From assembly GCA_021521415.1 (NCBI GenBank), contig JAIQDT010001131.1:372001-436000 (forward strand): a DNA stretch of 64,000 bases, read 5' to 3'. Positions 46,071 to 58,247 of this stretch are shown piece after piece; position 1 is the stretch's first letter, and each line of letters starts with the position of its first letter. The position numbers and the translations under genes were made by a program. This stretch comes from Bidens hawaiensis. Taxonomy: Eukaryota > Streptophyta > Magnoliopsida > Asterales > Asteraceae. The notes under the pieces are model-generated. The model saw only the letters and a program-made list of their open reading frames with translations, had not been told where the DNA came from and did not search any database.

Positions 46071-49000
46071 TGTAACACCCCGTAACCGCAGCGGAAACGT
46101 ACACGGGATGCGACAGACACCTCTGATATCAACCACATTGTTTATAAAGAAAACCGAATGCATTAATATACTTCAAAATTACATTATCTCGTCTGTCATT
46201 ACCGTCTAGGTGATACACACATCATACAAAACGGTTCATAATTCTATCTGTTATAATGTATCCTAACGTCCAGCACGCAAACCTTACACACATCAAGCAC
46301 TTAGCACGTAATCAATCACTTTATCTTAGTTGTACCTGAAAAGCATGTGAGAAAACGGGTCAACTACGAATAGTTGGTGAGTTTCACAATTTTAGTAAAC
46401 CATGATAAATCCATATCATAATATAATATTATCTGGGGACACTGTTAACCCATAAATACATTTAATAACCTCTGGGAACTCTGTTACCCCAGAAACATAC
46501 TTCCAATAACCTCTGGGAACTGTGTTACCCCAGAAACGCATTTAATAACCTCTGGGAACTCTGTTACCCCAAAAACATACTTCCAATAAACTCTGGGAAC
46601 TCTGTTACCCCAGAAACACCTTTAATAACCTCTGGGAACTCTGTTACCCCAGAAACATACTTCCAATAACCTCTGGGAACTCTGTTACCCCAGAAACTGT
46701 TGCGGGACCTTACAATATTAACAACTCAAACAATTACCATTTCAATACATTACCGTACGATTCCCGTACATTAAACATTATATAAATACATTCATTTCCA
46801 TGCGTTCAGCACGTACTTAATCATTTTGATAGGAACATGCTTTTCGCCCCGGGAAAATATTTAAAACAGTTCAGTAAAAGGGGCTCGTGAAAACTCACCT
46901 TAGCACATGCAAGTAGGTAACAACAATCAATATCAGCTAACTCGTCCAATCTGTAATATGATCCCTACGATCATTATTATACAATTATTGTTTATAAAAT
47001 CTTATCAATCGGTACACCTGGGGACACTGTCAATCCAGCACTGTACCCGTTCTGGGGGAAAGGTTAACCCAGAAACACTTCTCCGGACTCAGATTGTGAT
47101 GTCGTTTAGAGTTACAAGGTCACAACTTCTATTAGTCGTTTTTCTCGTTTTGCGTGCCTAGCACGAATATCCGTTTTATGTTTCAAAAATGAATTTGGTC
47201 ACACACGACCCGAAAATAGTGGTTGTCGGATAATTTAATTAAAGATGTGAAATTATAGCTCGGTTTAGACGTCCCGATTGGCCGCGGGACCCGTTTCCGT
47301 CTTTGGCGTACCGGAAACTATTAAAATAGATTAAAATTACTCAAATCATCCGAATTATTTTCGGATGATTTATTTTTACTTGTTTAGCTCATTTATATGA
47401 AAATAGTTCATTTTTAGGGTTTTTGTACACCAGTCAGCTCGCTTAAGCGAACTTCACCGGTTTACGCGTTTTACTTTAAAAATTTAATAATTAGCACAAA
47501 TAATTATCCGTTTACTCTCGGATCTTGAAATTTTGCACAAATCACTTTTTAACAGTGGGGAATTTTATAAAAATATTTCCAGAATTAATTCTTATATTTA
47601 AAATTTACTTATCTATTTTTAAACACCATTTAAACACTAAATATGTCGTAAATACCAAACGATCTTAGAAAAATCCCAAATTTCTCCTGGATGTCCCCTG
47701 CCATCCACATAGTCCCCTGTAATTTTTCCAGAACCAAAATCTTCTTTTACATGCCCTTTTTCCAAAACCGAGCTAGAAATCCCTAGAACTCGTTTAACCG
47801 AAAAGCCTACTTAGACTTCTCCAACGGACCTCAAATTTTGTGTGTGACTTATAGATGATATGAAAAGCTTTTCTGAAATTTTCCAGAATATTTCATGATA
47901 TTTAACTATTTTTCACCATTTTTGGCCAAAACCGAGCATTAAATTCACCAAATATTCATCCTTCATCCAAAAATTACCAAAAATTCACAGAACTCATATT
48001 TCCATGTGTTTAACACCTCTTTAAAATTTCGTGACCTAACTCTAAACGACCAACAATCTGTCCGAAAACACATACACCGACAAAAACCGAATATACCTTT
48101 CGTTTTCCGCCACTACAAGCTACAAACTCATCTATCCGCCTTATCTACCACTAAATACAGAGCCTACAAATAACATACCACAATACCAAGCAAGTTACAC
48201 TCACGATCAAGCCATTTCTTTCATGGTTACGGTTATGATACTGAAAACAAAGATTTAACCGTAAAAATTCGTTTTTGACTCGTTTAACTCATTTCTTGGA
48301 CCAAGATCCTTTGTATAACCCGTATACATCACTTGAACATGCAAGAATCGGTTTCATCTCTGGTTTTCACCATTTTTCATTTGAAACCTCATTTTCTTGA
48401 AAGAAAACCTAAGAAAGGAAGATAAACACGATTACAACTCGGTTTTTACCTTGTGTTCTTGCTTGAAAACTCGGGTTTTGGTTCAAGAGCTTGAGAGAAT
48501 TCATGGTTTTGTGGGATTGTGTTGTGAAAAAAAAGAAAATGAAGTGTGTTTGGGGAGTGTGTGTTGCGACCGGAGGTAGTGAGGGGGTGGGGTGGGACCC
48601 ACCACTTCATTCTTGGCCACTCATTTGCATATCGGATATCCGGATAATGTTTTGGATAATCTGGTTCAGTTCGTTTCTCGGTTAAATGTTTAATTCGGCT
48701 TAAACGAGGCCAAAACGGTTGTTTTTCGGCTTAAAAATAAAATTTATATAAAACCGATTTAAAACTTAAACCATGACATTTATTAGCTTAAAACGTCATA
48801 TTATTAGTTATTACGCATCTTTTTCGGCTTGATCGATCGTCTCTTGCTCGGCTTGGTATTAAAGGTTTCGTTTAACGTATCGACGTACTTTTAAATCGAA
48901 ATCCTTTTTCTGTGCCTTAATCCACTTATCCCGAAGCTTTAATACTTCGTAATATCACTAAACATTATATATTTCGTCTATAATGTAATCCCCGATTCGT

Positions 49001-49188
49001 TCGGGTTTCAATAACCGTTCATCGATTAATCGTAATTTCGATACGACTAGCTGTATATTCGAGTATAATTCGTACTGTGAATCTTATATACTCGTATAAG
49101 CACATTATAATTTCTATATTCAGTACTGAATAACACGTAAATAGTATATTCCGGCTAGGGTATACCTGAATTTGCCGGAATCGTTACA
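46071..49188 (-). repeat. 5' LTR of Gypsy E (3118 bp)
   Basis: Partner of 37510-40630; only scattered single-base differences are seen by eye (for example near 46195 and 46284). It includes the 41-42 bp array at 46433-46696. Ends GTTACA before the target duplication TGGGG. Confidence 0.95.
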
Positions 49189-49350
49189 TGGGGTAGGAGA
49201 TCTAGCAATCCTGGCAGGGGAGGATTGGCTAGAGCTCCTAACACTAGCCTCGCTAGGCTCAGAGCTGGATGATACGGGGAGGCTCCCAGAGTTCCCGGAG
49301 CTGACTTCCTCCGGGTCCTCCTACATCGATACACTAGGTGTTCTTGACAT
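49189..49350 (-). pseudogene. ORF upstream of gag in Gypsy D, N-terminal part
   Basis: The ATG at 49348-49350 starts MSRTPSVSM, followed by an in-frame TAG at codon 10, then an open Ser/Glu/Pro-rich stretch (DPEEVSSGNSGSLPVSSSE) running into the TGGGG target duplication and on at 37504 in the same frame. If the early TAG is a late mutation, the ORF had 199 residues. Start choice rests on position and the open frame after the stop. Confidence 0.6.
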
Positions 49351-49693
49351 TCTAACCTGCACACAAGTTAACAAACATATAGTTCTTTCCATAGTGTAAA
49401 TCGTAATCAAATTAACATACACTTACTTATACAACTTCACCACACACAATATTATTATATATTTGCACATATGTTGCCAATTTTACCTATTAAAGTCCCC
49501 CGTGACTTCCCCTGAATTCCCTCGTGCGGACAAGTCTGTTATTATGTTCCGGACCATAATAACTCACTTGTCCATCCAAGTTCATCCAGACCTCGTCACA
49601 ATAAATTATTAGTTGATATTCAGATCCTATAACACTTGAGCTACTGGTTATATTTTAGGTATCTTTTAAAGACATCCTAATTCTTTATAACCA
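49351..49693 (-). other. Leader of Gypsy D
   Basis: Non-coding 5' leader between primer site and upstream ORF; about 90% alike to 45714-46051 in Gypsy E over most of its length. No further signal seen. Confidence 0.6.
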
Positions 49694-49711
49694 ATGGCTC
49701 TGATACCAAGT
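49694..49711 (-). promoter_or_regulatory. Primer-binding site of Gypsy D (tRNA-Met type)
   Basis: The - strand reads AACTTGGTATCAGAGCCA directly after the 5' LTR. It fixes the element's orientation and confirms that 49714-52862 is the 5' LTR. Confidence 0.93.
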
Positions 49712-49713
49712 TC

Positions 49714-52700
49714 TGTAACACCCCGTAACCGCAGCGGAAACGTACACGGGATGCAACAGACACATCTGATATCAACAGCATTGCTTATAAAGAAAACACC
49801 ACTACAATAATTTAAACGTATTACATTGTTCCGAGTTTCGTTACCGACTAGGCGTTATCACATAAGTTTTACCAATAGTACTTTAACATGTTTAAAACAA
49901 AATATAGACTCTTAAGCTTCCACAAAATAGCACACATCATCAAGCACGTATCACTCATTCCAATTTGGGTGTACCTAGAAAGCATGGAAAGAAAACGGGT
50001 CAAATACAAATAGTTGGTGAGTTTCACTGATTTAAATAAACATTGACAATTTATTATAATAAATCATATATTAGCGATGTAATTATGCTGAGCCCACAAG
50101 TGAAACCTCTGACTATCACACACAATCCCCGTGGCATATCCCCCGCCCACGGACCCGTGACATATCCCCCGTCCACGGAACTGCCCCAAACCGCTATGTC
50201 TAACATTACATAGCAAAATATATATAACACCCATAATAGACATGTGCAACTGGCTGGGAAACATCAGCAAATCCATGCCGGACCAGTTGGGTTTGTCAGA
50301 CCAATAGTACTATTCACACTCTACCGGCTTTTAGCTAATCACTCGTGTTGCGGGGCCTTACAATGTTAGCAACTCAGACAATTACCATCTTAGTACATTT
50401 CCGTACGATTCCCGTACAATAAACATTATATAAATACATTCATTTCCATGCGATCGGCATGTACTTAAACACTTTGATAATAACATGCTTTCCGCCCCGG
50501 GAAAATATTTAAAAACAGTTCAATAAAAAGGGGCTCGTGAAAACTCACCTTTTTGGTGAGCAGGGATGTAATACTGGCACGGCTACCTGTCCGGATCTGT
50601 AATACGATCCCTAAGTCGTTACTACACAATTTCTATTAATATAGCTTAAATTCGTGTTAACCGGTACGTACGGGGACACTGTTAACCCAGTACCGTACAC
50701 GATCCGGGGACAATGTTAACCCCGATACACTTCTCAGGACTTAGATTGTGATATCACTTAGAGTTCTTTAGTTAAAACTACCATTAGTTTGTTTTCTCGT
50801 TTTGCGTGCCTAGCACGGTTATTCGCCTTTATGTTTTCAAAAATGAGTTTGGCCACATACGACCCGAAAATAGTTGTTATTGATATTTTAATTAAAGTGG
50901 TGAAATTAGAGCTCGGTTTAGACACCCCGTTTGGCCGCGAGGCCCGTTTCCGTCTTTATTATACCGGAAACGACTAAATCGGGTAAAATTACCCAAATCA
51001 TCCGAATTATTTTCGGATGATTTATTTTTACTTGACTAACTTAGTTTCATGAAAATAGCCCATTTTTAAGGTTTTTATACACCAGTCAGCTCGCTTAGGC
51101 GAACTTTGCCGGTTTACGCGTTTTAAGCTTTAAAAGTTTGTTTTTAAGTTCCATTTAGCACAAATAAATATCCGCTTAGTCTCGGATCTTGAAATTTTGC
51201 ACAAATCAGTTTTTGACAGTAAGGAATTTTATAAAAATATTTCCAGAATTAATTTTTATATTTAACATTTATTTATCTATTTTTAAACATCATTTAAACA
51301 CCAAATATGTCGAAAATACCAAACGACCTTAGACAAATCCCAAATTTTTCTGGGATGACTCCTGCCATCCACATAGTTCCCAGTAATTTTTACAGAACCA
51401 AAAACTCATTTTTCATGCCATTTTCACCAAAACCGAGCTAGAAAACCCTAGATCTCGTTTTACCGAAAAGCCTACTTAGACTTCTCCAATAGACCTGAAA
51501 TTTTGTGTGTGACTTTTATATGTTATAAAAAGCTTATCTGAATTTGTCCAGAATTTTTCATGATGTTTAGCTATTTTTCACCATTTTTAGCCAAAACCGA
51601 GCATTAAATTCACCAAATATTCATCCTTTATCCAAAAATTACCAAAATTTCAAAGATCTCATATTTTCATGTGTAGATCATCTCTGTGAAATTTCATGAC
51701 CCAACTCTAAGTCTACCACAATCTGTCCAAATCACACAAATCATACGAAAAACCGAACTACCTTGTGTTTCTAGCTTTAGATCGCAAAGATCTTGCTTTC
51801 TAGCCTTTGCTAGCAACTAGATACAACACCTACAAGCACAACAACACCACACCAAGCAAGTTATACCCACAATCAAGCCATTTCTTTCATGGTTTCGGTT
51901 AAGACATCAAAACAAAGATTTTAACCGTAAAAATTCGTTTTTGACTCTTTTAACTCCTTTCTTGGACCAAGATCCCTTGTATAACTTGTATACATCACTT
52001 GATCATGCATGAATCGGTTTCATCTCGGGTTTTCACCCATTTTTCACTTGAAACCTCATTTTCTCAAGATTATGGAATTAAAACTATGAATTAACCATTG
52101 TATCCATGTTTTTACCTTGTGATTCTTGCTTAAAACTTGAGTTTTTGGATGAATGTATGTAGGGTTGAGAGGATTTGGAGAGTTGGGATGTAAAAAAAAG
52201 AAAATGAAGTGTGTGTGTGTGTACCCATGGACCGATCGGTCCATGTATGTGTGGGGGGGGCCCACATCTCCAACCATGGCCACACATTTGGATTGTGTAA
52301 TCCGGATAATGTTGTGGATAATCTGGTTCAGTTCGTTTTTCGGTTAAACACTTAATTCGGCTTAAAACGAGGCTAAAACGGTCGTTTTTCGGCTTAAAAA
52401 TAAAATTTATATAAAACTGATTTAAAATCTTTAAAAACTTAAACCATGACATTTATTGACTCAACACATCATATTGTCGGTCATTGTGCATCTTTTTCGG
52501 CTTGATCGATCGTCTCTTGCTTGGTTTGATGTTAAAGGTTTCGTTTAACGTACCGACGTACTAATAAATCGAAATCCTTTTTCTGTGCTATAATTCACTT
52601 ATCCCGAAGCCTTAATACTTCGTAAACCTTACTAAACATCATATATTTCATCTATGACGTAATCCCCGATTCGTTCGGGTTTCATTAATCGTTCATCGGT

Positions 52701-52862
52701 TAATCGTAATTCCAATACGACTAACTGTACATTCGAGTATAATTCGTACTGGGAATCTTATATACTCGTACAAACACATTATAATTCATATATTTAGTAT
52801 TAAATAACACATAAATGGTATATTCCGGTTAGGGTATACCTGAATTTGCCGGAATCGTTACA
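49714..52862 (-). repeat. 5' LTR of Gypsy D (3149 bp)
   Basis: TGTAACACC to GTTACA, followed by target duplication CTTGC at 52863-52867. Partner of 24882-28027 with few differences (for example near 50003-50010). Palindrome at 52226-52245. Contains the CCGTGGCATATCCCCCGCCC segment near 50130 that distinguishes D from E. Confidence 0.95.
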
Positions 52863-53650
52863 CTTGCATCCATCACATTTTCCTCTAGAAATTTCACATC
52901 ATAAGATTCCAAAATTTGTTTAGTGGCCTTGTTGTAAACTTGATAAGTAGTGCATCCAGCGTATCAAATGAAATACTAATCATCAGCTTTTGAATCAAAC
53001 TTTGGGGTCACTTCCAAGTACAGAAGAGTGCATCGTCATCCGAAAGTGCCAAACTGAGTAACAGTTGGTTTTTTGTCCATGAAGAAACTCATAGGCTCTC
53101 TTCATATGTTGTTTATTGATGAGCAACCTATTTTGAACAAAACATGTTGCATTAACTGCTTCAGCCCAAAAGAAGGATGTAAATTTTCAGTCACAACATA
53201 GTGCGAGCAGCTTTAATCAAAGTATGATATCTTCTTTCAGCTACCCCATTTTGTTGTGGTGTTCTGACAGCATTGTATTATCATTTCACTCCCTTTTCAG
53301 GGCAAAAAGGATTCAATATTGTGTTCTTGAATTCAATACCGTTATCATACCGTATGCCCTTCACACTCAAATTTTCTTGATTTTCCATCAACACTTTAAA
53401 TCTTTTGATTAGCTTTGCAGTCTCACTCTTATTTAGTAAAAAGAAAACCCAGGTGTAACGTGGGTAATCATCAGTAATAACCAAACACTAAAAGTTACGA
53501 GAAATGTTAAGCACTCTAACAGGACCAAACAAGTCCCTTTGAAGTAGTTGAAACACAAAATCAATAGATTTAATCAGCTTTGGCTTGTGAGCTTTAAGGT
53601 TAAATTTTCCTTATGCACATGTAACACATTTCTCAATAGCTATAAGTTTT
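52863..53650 (-). pseudogene. Copia integrase, element C
   Basis: 53281-53484 reads VITDDYPRYTWVFFLLNKSE and RYDNGIEFKN (second catalytic Asp), then after a stop the PQQNGVAERRYHTLI block (catalytic Glu) near 53230-53270. Downstream pieces toward 52863 are frameshifted and run to the target duplication of Gypsy D. More decayed than element B. Confidence 0.82.
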
Positions 53651-54133
53651 TAACATTCTCATGATCCATAGAAGATGCCAAAGCATGGAATTATGTCCCG
53701 ACACTTTTGAAAACAAGCAAGTAATTTTATTTGGAACATTTTCATTCATGTCGATACCGTATGCATTATCCTTTCTTTGTGATCGAACAACAACCCAGTC
53801 ATCTGGTAAGACAATTTCCGGTTTTAAAATTAGGAATTCATTATTTGTAAATGAGTTGAAAAGCCTTTATCACAAATCTGAGAAACATTCAACAAACTGT
53901 ATTTCAACTCAGCCACATAATTCACATTATTAAAGTGTAAAACACCATTACTTACAGTACCCTTCTAAGTGATCTTTCCCTAATCTCCTCCCGCAAAGGA
54001 AACATGCCTTCCATTTATAGATTGAATGACATGAAACAGAGAGATGTCTCCTGTCATGTACATGGAACTACCACATCAACATACCAAAGTCTGACGATAT
54101 TCCTCCATAGATGTTCTTGCACAATTTGAGGGA
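53651..54133 (-). pseudogene. Copia protease and pre-integrase region, element C
   Basis: DNA-level similarity to 15950-16560 of element B: strings for the SQICDKG...F and MTGDISLFHVIQS-type protease-to-pre-integrase blocks can be read on the - strand between stops. No open frame of useful length. Confidence 0.55.
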
Positions 54134-55680
54134 TTAGTTAGATTTAGGTACCCAGTCCATTGTAATTCTAGGTAAACCTGATTTGTCTACACAAGGAACT
54201 TCTTGCCATGTCATATCTTCTATGTTATTAGATATTTCACAAGGAGTTACATAAGAAACCTTTGATGAGTCGTTCGTGGCAGATTCCAGCAACCACCTGT
54301 AGTCGGGTTTAAGAATTTTGTGATTAACATAAATGGGTTGTTTGAATTCAACTTTGGGAATAGATTTAGATTTGGATTTAGGTTCTTGGCCGATATCAAA
54401 CACAGGTTCGGTTTTGGGACTGAACCTGTCTTCTTGTCAGGACTATTTTCCAGACTTGGCTTATCTTGTATAAATGTTTTACCTGCGACTTTGTGAACGT
54501 TCCAGTCACCCTCTAGGGAGATCGCCTTGGTAGGTTTTTACTTAAGTTGATTTTTAAACCCATAACTAGGCATACTCTGTTGTCCTAATCCATAATAAGG
54601 AACGTATGGACGATAGGAACAATTTTTGGATATGTGACCATGAGTTCCATAAGTATAACAAGTTTGCTTCCTTAAATAGAAGCCGTTATGGTCAATTCCT
54701 AGTCTTGCTAATTTGTGATGACTTGTAGATTTCTTGTTAAACTATTTAGTTTTGATTGTATTACCGTAAAAACAAGCACAAGAAGTAGCTTCTTTCACAA
54801 CCTTTTGTACCTTATATTTGTCGGTTTTAGCTTGTTTAACAACATTAACATTTACCAAATCATTATTAATAGAAGGAATAGAATGTTCAAGCACATAGTT
54901 TTCGCCCTTAAAAACAGATATCACACAAACATCAGTTTTAACACAACCAGAAAGTAAATCAGTCTTAATTTTAGAATCATTCAAAACAAAGAAGTCTTCC
55001 TCATCCTATCTTCAATAATTACTTCTTCTGCACATGAAGTACAGGCCTTAGTATTACCCTTTTTATTGAACAAAAGCTCAATGGACTTGAGTGAGCCTTT
55101 TCCCAACGTTTTTTTATAGCTTTCTTACCATACTGAGAACATTATTCCCTCTCCTCTTCGTATTTTGTAAAAGGAAGAGATGAATAATTATCAATGAATG
55201 GAGGGGGACCTGATTAAACCCAAGGCACATACCCTTATTATCTTGGCATTTAAATTGTTGTTCAATGATGTTTTTTCAACCATTGCACTAGGTACGTCAA
55301 ATTTTTTTAAAGTTGAATTCAGTTTTCTCAAAATTAGCGCTTATTTTGGCTATTTCAGTTTTTGACGTGTATAGCTGAACAGTTAATTTAACTATTTATT
55401 TTTGAAATCAAGATAAATTAAATCTTGCCTACTTAGATCTTCTTTAAGTTTAGCAATATCTTTTGACTGGGCACCTGTTTTCTCTTTATATAATTTTCCA
55501 TTTTCCTTAAAGATGTTGTTAGCACGTTTAATATTTTCCATCTCCATAAGAATATTACCATAATGAATAATATTTACCAACTGTATCAATGAAGGCTTTA
55601 GAACATAGTTTAGAATTTAACTGCTTGGAGCTAGGGGTGGAGGATACCATAAACACGTTAGGAAACTCTTTCACCTTCTC
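54134..55680 (-). pseudogene. Gag C-terminal, linker and coiled-coil remnants, element C
   Basis: Short open pieces at 54134-54403, 54742-54984 and 55392-55589 contain a Ser/Lys/Pro-rich linker, a basic stretch, and a helical charged segment (NGKLYKEKTGAQSKDIAKLK), in the same order as the long Gag of element B. A zinc-knuckle-like Cys/His string can be read near 54640-54670. All are separated by stops. Confidence 0.5.
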
Positions 55681-55997
55681 TTAAGTTTGATTTTCTTCTT
55701 CAACTACATCAACTTGAGCTAAGTTAGCCAACTCTTCTCCCAAGTTCAATGCCTTCATCTGCTCCTCCCATCCAAACTGCTGAGCAACCATGGATTTCTC
55801 ATTGTTAGACCCAAATTTTCCTGTTTGCCAAACTGGAATAAAGGCCCCATCATTATTAGGTTCTTTAGCAGGTTTGGTGCACTCACGAGCAAAGTGACTC
55901 GACACGTGGCAGTTGTAGCACCTAAGTGTTCCTTTGTCAAAACCTACTTTCTTGTCATTTGTGAAAGCCCGGTTGTTCTTTAGCAGGTTTGGTGCAC
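55681..55997 (-). pseudogene. Gag zinc-knuckle segment, element C
   Basis: Reads VGFDKGTLRCYNCHVSSHFA then RECTKPAKE, a CCHC knuckle (second position variant S for G) closely like that of element B ([21 protein letters not shown]). A Gln/Glu-rich tail follows (EEQMKALNLGEELANLAQVD). The upstream end is cut at the Gypsy F junction after a repeated 22 bp string. Confidence 0.8.
55861..55997. repeat. 22 bp direct repeat at the Copia C / Gypsy F junction
   Basis: A 22 bp string beginning TTCTTTAGCAGG and ending GGTGCAC occurs at 55861-55882, inside the zinc-knuckle code, and again at 55976-55997 at the very edge of Copia C. The second copy directly abuts Gypsy F sequence. Copia Gag would not contain it twice. 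Confidence 0.85.
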
Positions 55998-57259
55998 GCA
56001 AACGATTGATGAATAAACGAAAAACGTCAAAACAGTAATTATGTGATAATTATGTGTTAGACTTATGTGTTATGTGATAACATGGTTATAGACGTTAACT
56101 CAAGATGTAAACAAGTAGTTAGGCTAGAAAAATAACACTTGAAAGTAGAGGGACTTGAGTGTAACTTGTATATCTATAAATATATCCTTAACAAACCCTA
56201 ACTTATTATTACTCTAAACCCAAAAACCCCGATCGGAGCTTCTCATACCCCTCCCCCAAGGCTGCCGTCCACAATACACACACATACAACATCAAATCAA
56301 GTGTTTGATTGAAGAACTAGGTGCTAGGAAGGTATAACTGATCATCCTTTACATTCTTGTTGCTTGATTTTGATGTTTAATGGGTTAATTGAAAACCCTA
56401 GGCAGCCGATTTGGTGTGTATGTATAACTAATATGGTTGTTGTTGATTGAATGATGATTTGATAACTAGATTGAATCTTGTTGCATGTTGATTGTTGTGT
56501 CTTTGATTTGAGTTCAAACACAAACCCTAATCAAGTATGTAATATGTAATTGATGTGCATGGATGGTGTTTATGGAGTCTAGAGGGTTATATGAATGCAT
56601 GATAGTTCATAGATTGTTATCATGTGGAGTTTGGATGCAAACAGTTTCTGGACAGAATGTGTATACGATGTTTAAGTGACTGTAACGAAGTGTAAACGTG
56701 AAAGTTGGTTGAGATTGTGCGTACTGCAGTAAACTAGGTTGAGTCTAGTTTCTATAAAGTATAAGTTTGTAATTTTTGGACAAGTAGAAGTTAACTTTTA
56801 TGATTTTATAAAAACGTTGTGCAAAGCTGAGCTGTTAGACCTGCTGTTAGGTTATGTTGTAAATGTTATATCTCAAGAACTACGAGACCAATTGGGTTGG
56901 TTCCACTTCTGGAAGTTGACTCATTGAGTTAGGAACCAAACCCAAGTGGTCTTGCATTTATTGGATTTTTCGTTTAACGGGAATTGCAAATAACATTCTG
57001 TTGCGCATGAATTTGACTGTTATGAGTTTGCTGTAATGATTTGATGATTGTGAGAAAACTATGTGAAATAAAAATGTAATAAAATATTTTCTGGAAACTA
57101 AGACATATGTGCTTCTGTGATGATTTTTGGTAAATTAATTGAGATGCTATGGTCGGTGAAATAGTACAATCTTTCTAGTAGGATTTCTGTCTCGGTGAAA
57201 CTAGCTGCTGAGTTGTTTAAAAATGCATGAAATATGATACTTGCTAATTTATTATCGTG

Positions 57260-57445
57260 TTTTGACCAAATTGCCCTTAAGGGGAATGATTGCAAGATAA
57301 TTGTCGTGTTTTGACTAAAATGCCCTTGTGGGGAATAACTGCAATTTGATTGTCATAATTTGACCAAAATGCCCTTATGGGGAATAATGGCTAGTAAATT
57401 GTTATTTGTTGACCAAAATGCCCTTACGGGGAATAATTGCTAGTA
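57260..57445. repeat. Four tandem units of about 50 bp in Gypsy F LTR
   Basis: Units start at about 57260, 57310, 57359 and 57409, each with TTTGACCAAAATGCCCTT, then a variable triplet and GGGGAATAA. Spacing 49-50 bp with several differences between units, so it is old. Confidence 0.88.
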
Positions 57446-58097
57446 ATGTACGTTATGAATACATGACACGTATATGATTGCTTACACATGTGATGTGTCA
57501 CAAAAACACTTGTTAAAGTCACACAAGATTCACAAACGAAACACGAAACATGTTATGTGCATAGGTATTATGTGCCGGGTCTAGAGACTCGATAATATCC
57601 CGACACTTAGAAAAATCTGATTGTTGTTTTAGAACGTTAGAGAGAGTTTTTCGGTGACGCGCATCTTGGTGATTTATTTTGGGAATTTCTTCGCAAACAG
57701 TGAGTTTCACTTTCCCCTCTTTAAATTGTTTTCAAACGCTTTTCACTTGGGGGAGATAACATACTCCACAACGCATTTAAGATTTTGTTATAAATTATAT
57801 ATCACTTGTAAAGGCTAAGTGGCAAACGAAATATTTGAAGTCCTACACATCGAACCGGTTAATATTTAGAATAGCGAGTCACTGTTGAGTAGTACTACTG
57901 GGTTTGACAAACCCCACCCAACGCTAAACTCGACTGGAGGTCGAGCGGGTGTAATTTTGGCTAACACGTACCATGGTCTAGAGGACCTGGTGACAAGGCA
58001 CTTATTAAACGAGTCAGCTTCGGCGTCGAACACTTAGTAATACTTGTTGTATAGACTAGCTACCTATCGATATATAATTTGACATAACACTATCTGG

Positions 58098-58247
58098 TAA
58101 CGCAAAACGCCGTAACGTGGTTACGCAAAACGCTTAACGCAAAACGCCAAACGCCGTATCGTGGTTACGTAAAACGCTTAACGCAAAACGCCGTAACGTG
58201 GTTACGCAAAACGCTTAACGTAAAACGCTGAACGCAAACGCTAAACG
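58098..58247. repeat. CpG-rich ACGC minisatellite in Gypsy F LTR
   Basis: Repeats of TAACGCAAAACGCC, GTAACGTGGTTACGCAAAAC and GCT in units of about 37-54 bp, three full and one partial. Rich in ACG, in an otherwise AT-rich LTR. Confidence 0.85.

Larger units (their letters stand above)
37510..49188 (-). mobile_element. Gypsy element E, coding-dead, nested in Gypsy D
   Basis: LTRs are at 37510-40630 and 46071-49188, with the target duplication TGGGG at 37505-37509 and 49189-49193. Primer site at 46052-46068 and polypurine tract at 40631-40640 put it on the - strand. The 11.7 kb element is related to Gypsy D (similar LTR ends, primer site and interior) but is a separate subfamily. The interior (5.4 kb) aligns with D gag-pol only in patches, with no open frame above 100 codons, although the LTRs are about 99% alike. 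Confidence 0.95.
24882..52862 (-). mobile_element. Gypsy chromovirus D (Tekay/Del-like), interrupted by Gypsy E
   Basis: LTRs are at 24882-28027 and 49714-52862, with target duplication CTTGC (24877-24881 and 52863-52867). The primer site lies beside the right LTR and the polypurine tract beside the left, so it reads on the - strand. Without E it is about 16.3 kb. Subtracting its 3926 bp internal duplication gives about 12.4 kb. Order: ORF upstream of gag, gag, protease, RT, RNase H, integrase, chromodomain-like tail. RT before integrase defines Gypsy. The chromodomain-like end and 3.1 kb LTRs fit the Tekay/Del clade. Confidence 0.95.
24598..55997 (-). mobile_element. Truncated Copia element C, split by Gypsy D
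   Basis: The two parts, 24598-24881 and 52863-55997, read in the same direction (- strand) and are rejoined by removing Gypsy D, whose CTTGC target duplication lies at both edges. Present: gag with zinc knuckle, protease/pre-integrase region, integrase and the integrase-RT linker. RT, RNase H, both LTRs and the primer site are missing. The left edge abuts pararetrovirus and the right edge abuts Gypsy F. All genes are broken. Confidence 0.8.

Noticed and set aside
37510..49188. The two inner LTRs as independent solo LTRs
   Set aside because: They share one target duplication (TGGGG) at their outer edges, with primer site and polypurine tract at the inner edges, so they belong to one element.
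58098..58247. ACGC-rich repeat as a centromeric or telomeric satellite
   Set aside because: Only about 150 bp inside an LTR, and the unit does not match telomere sequence.
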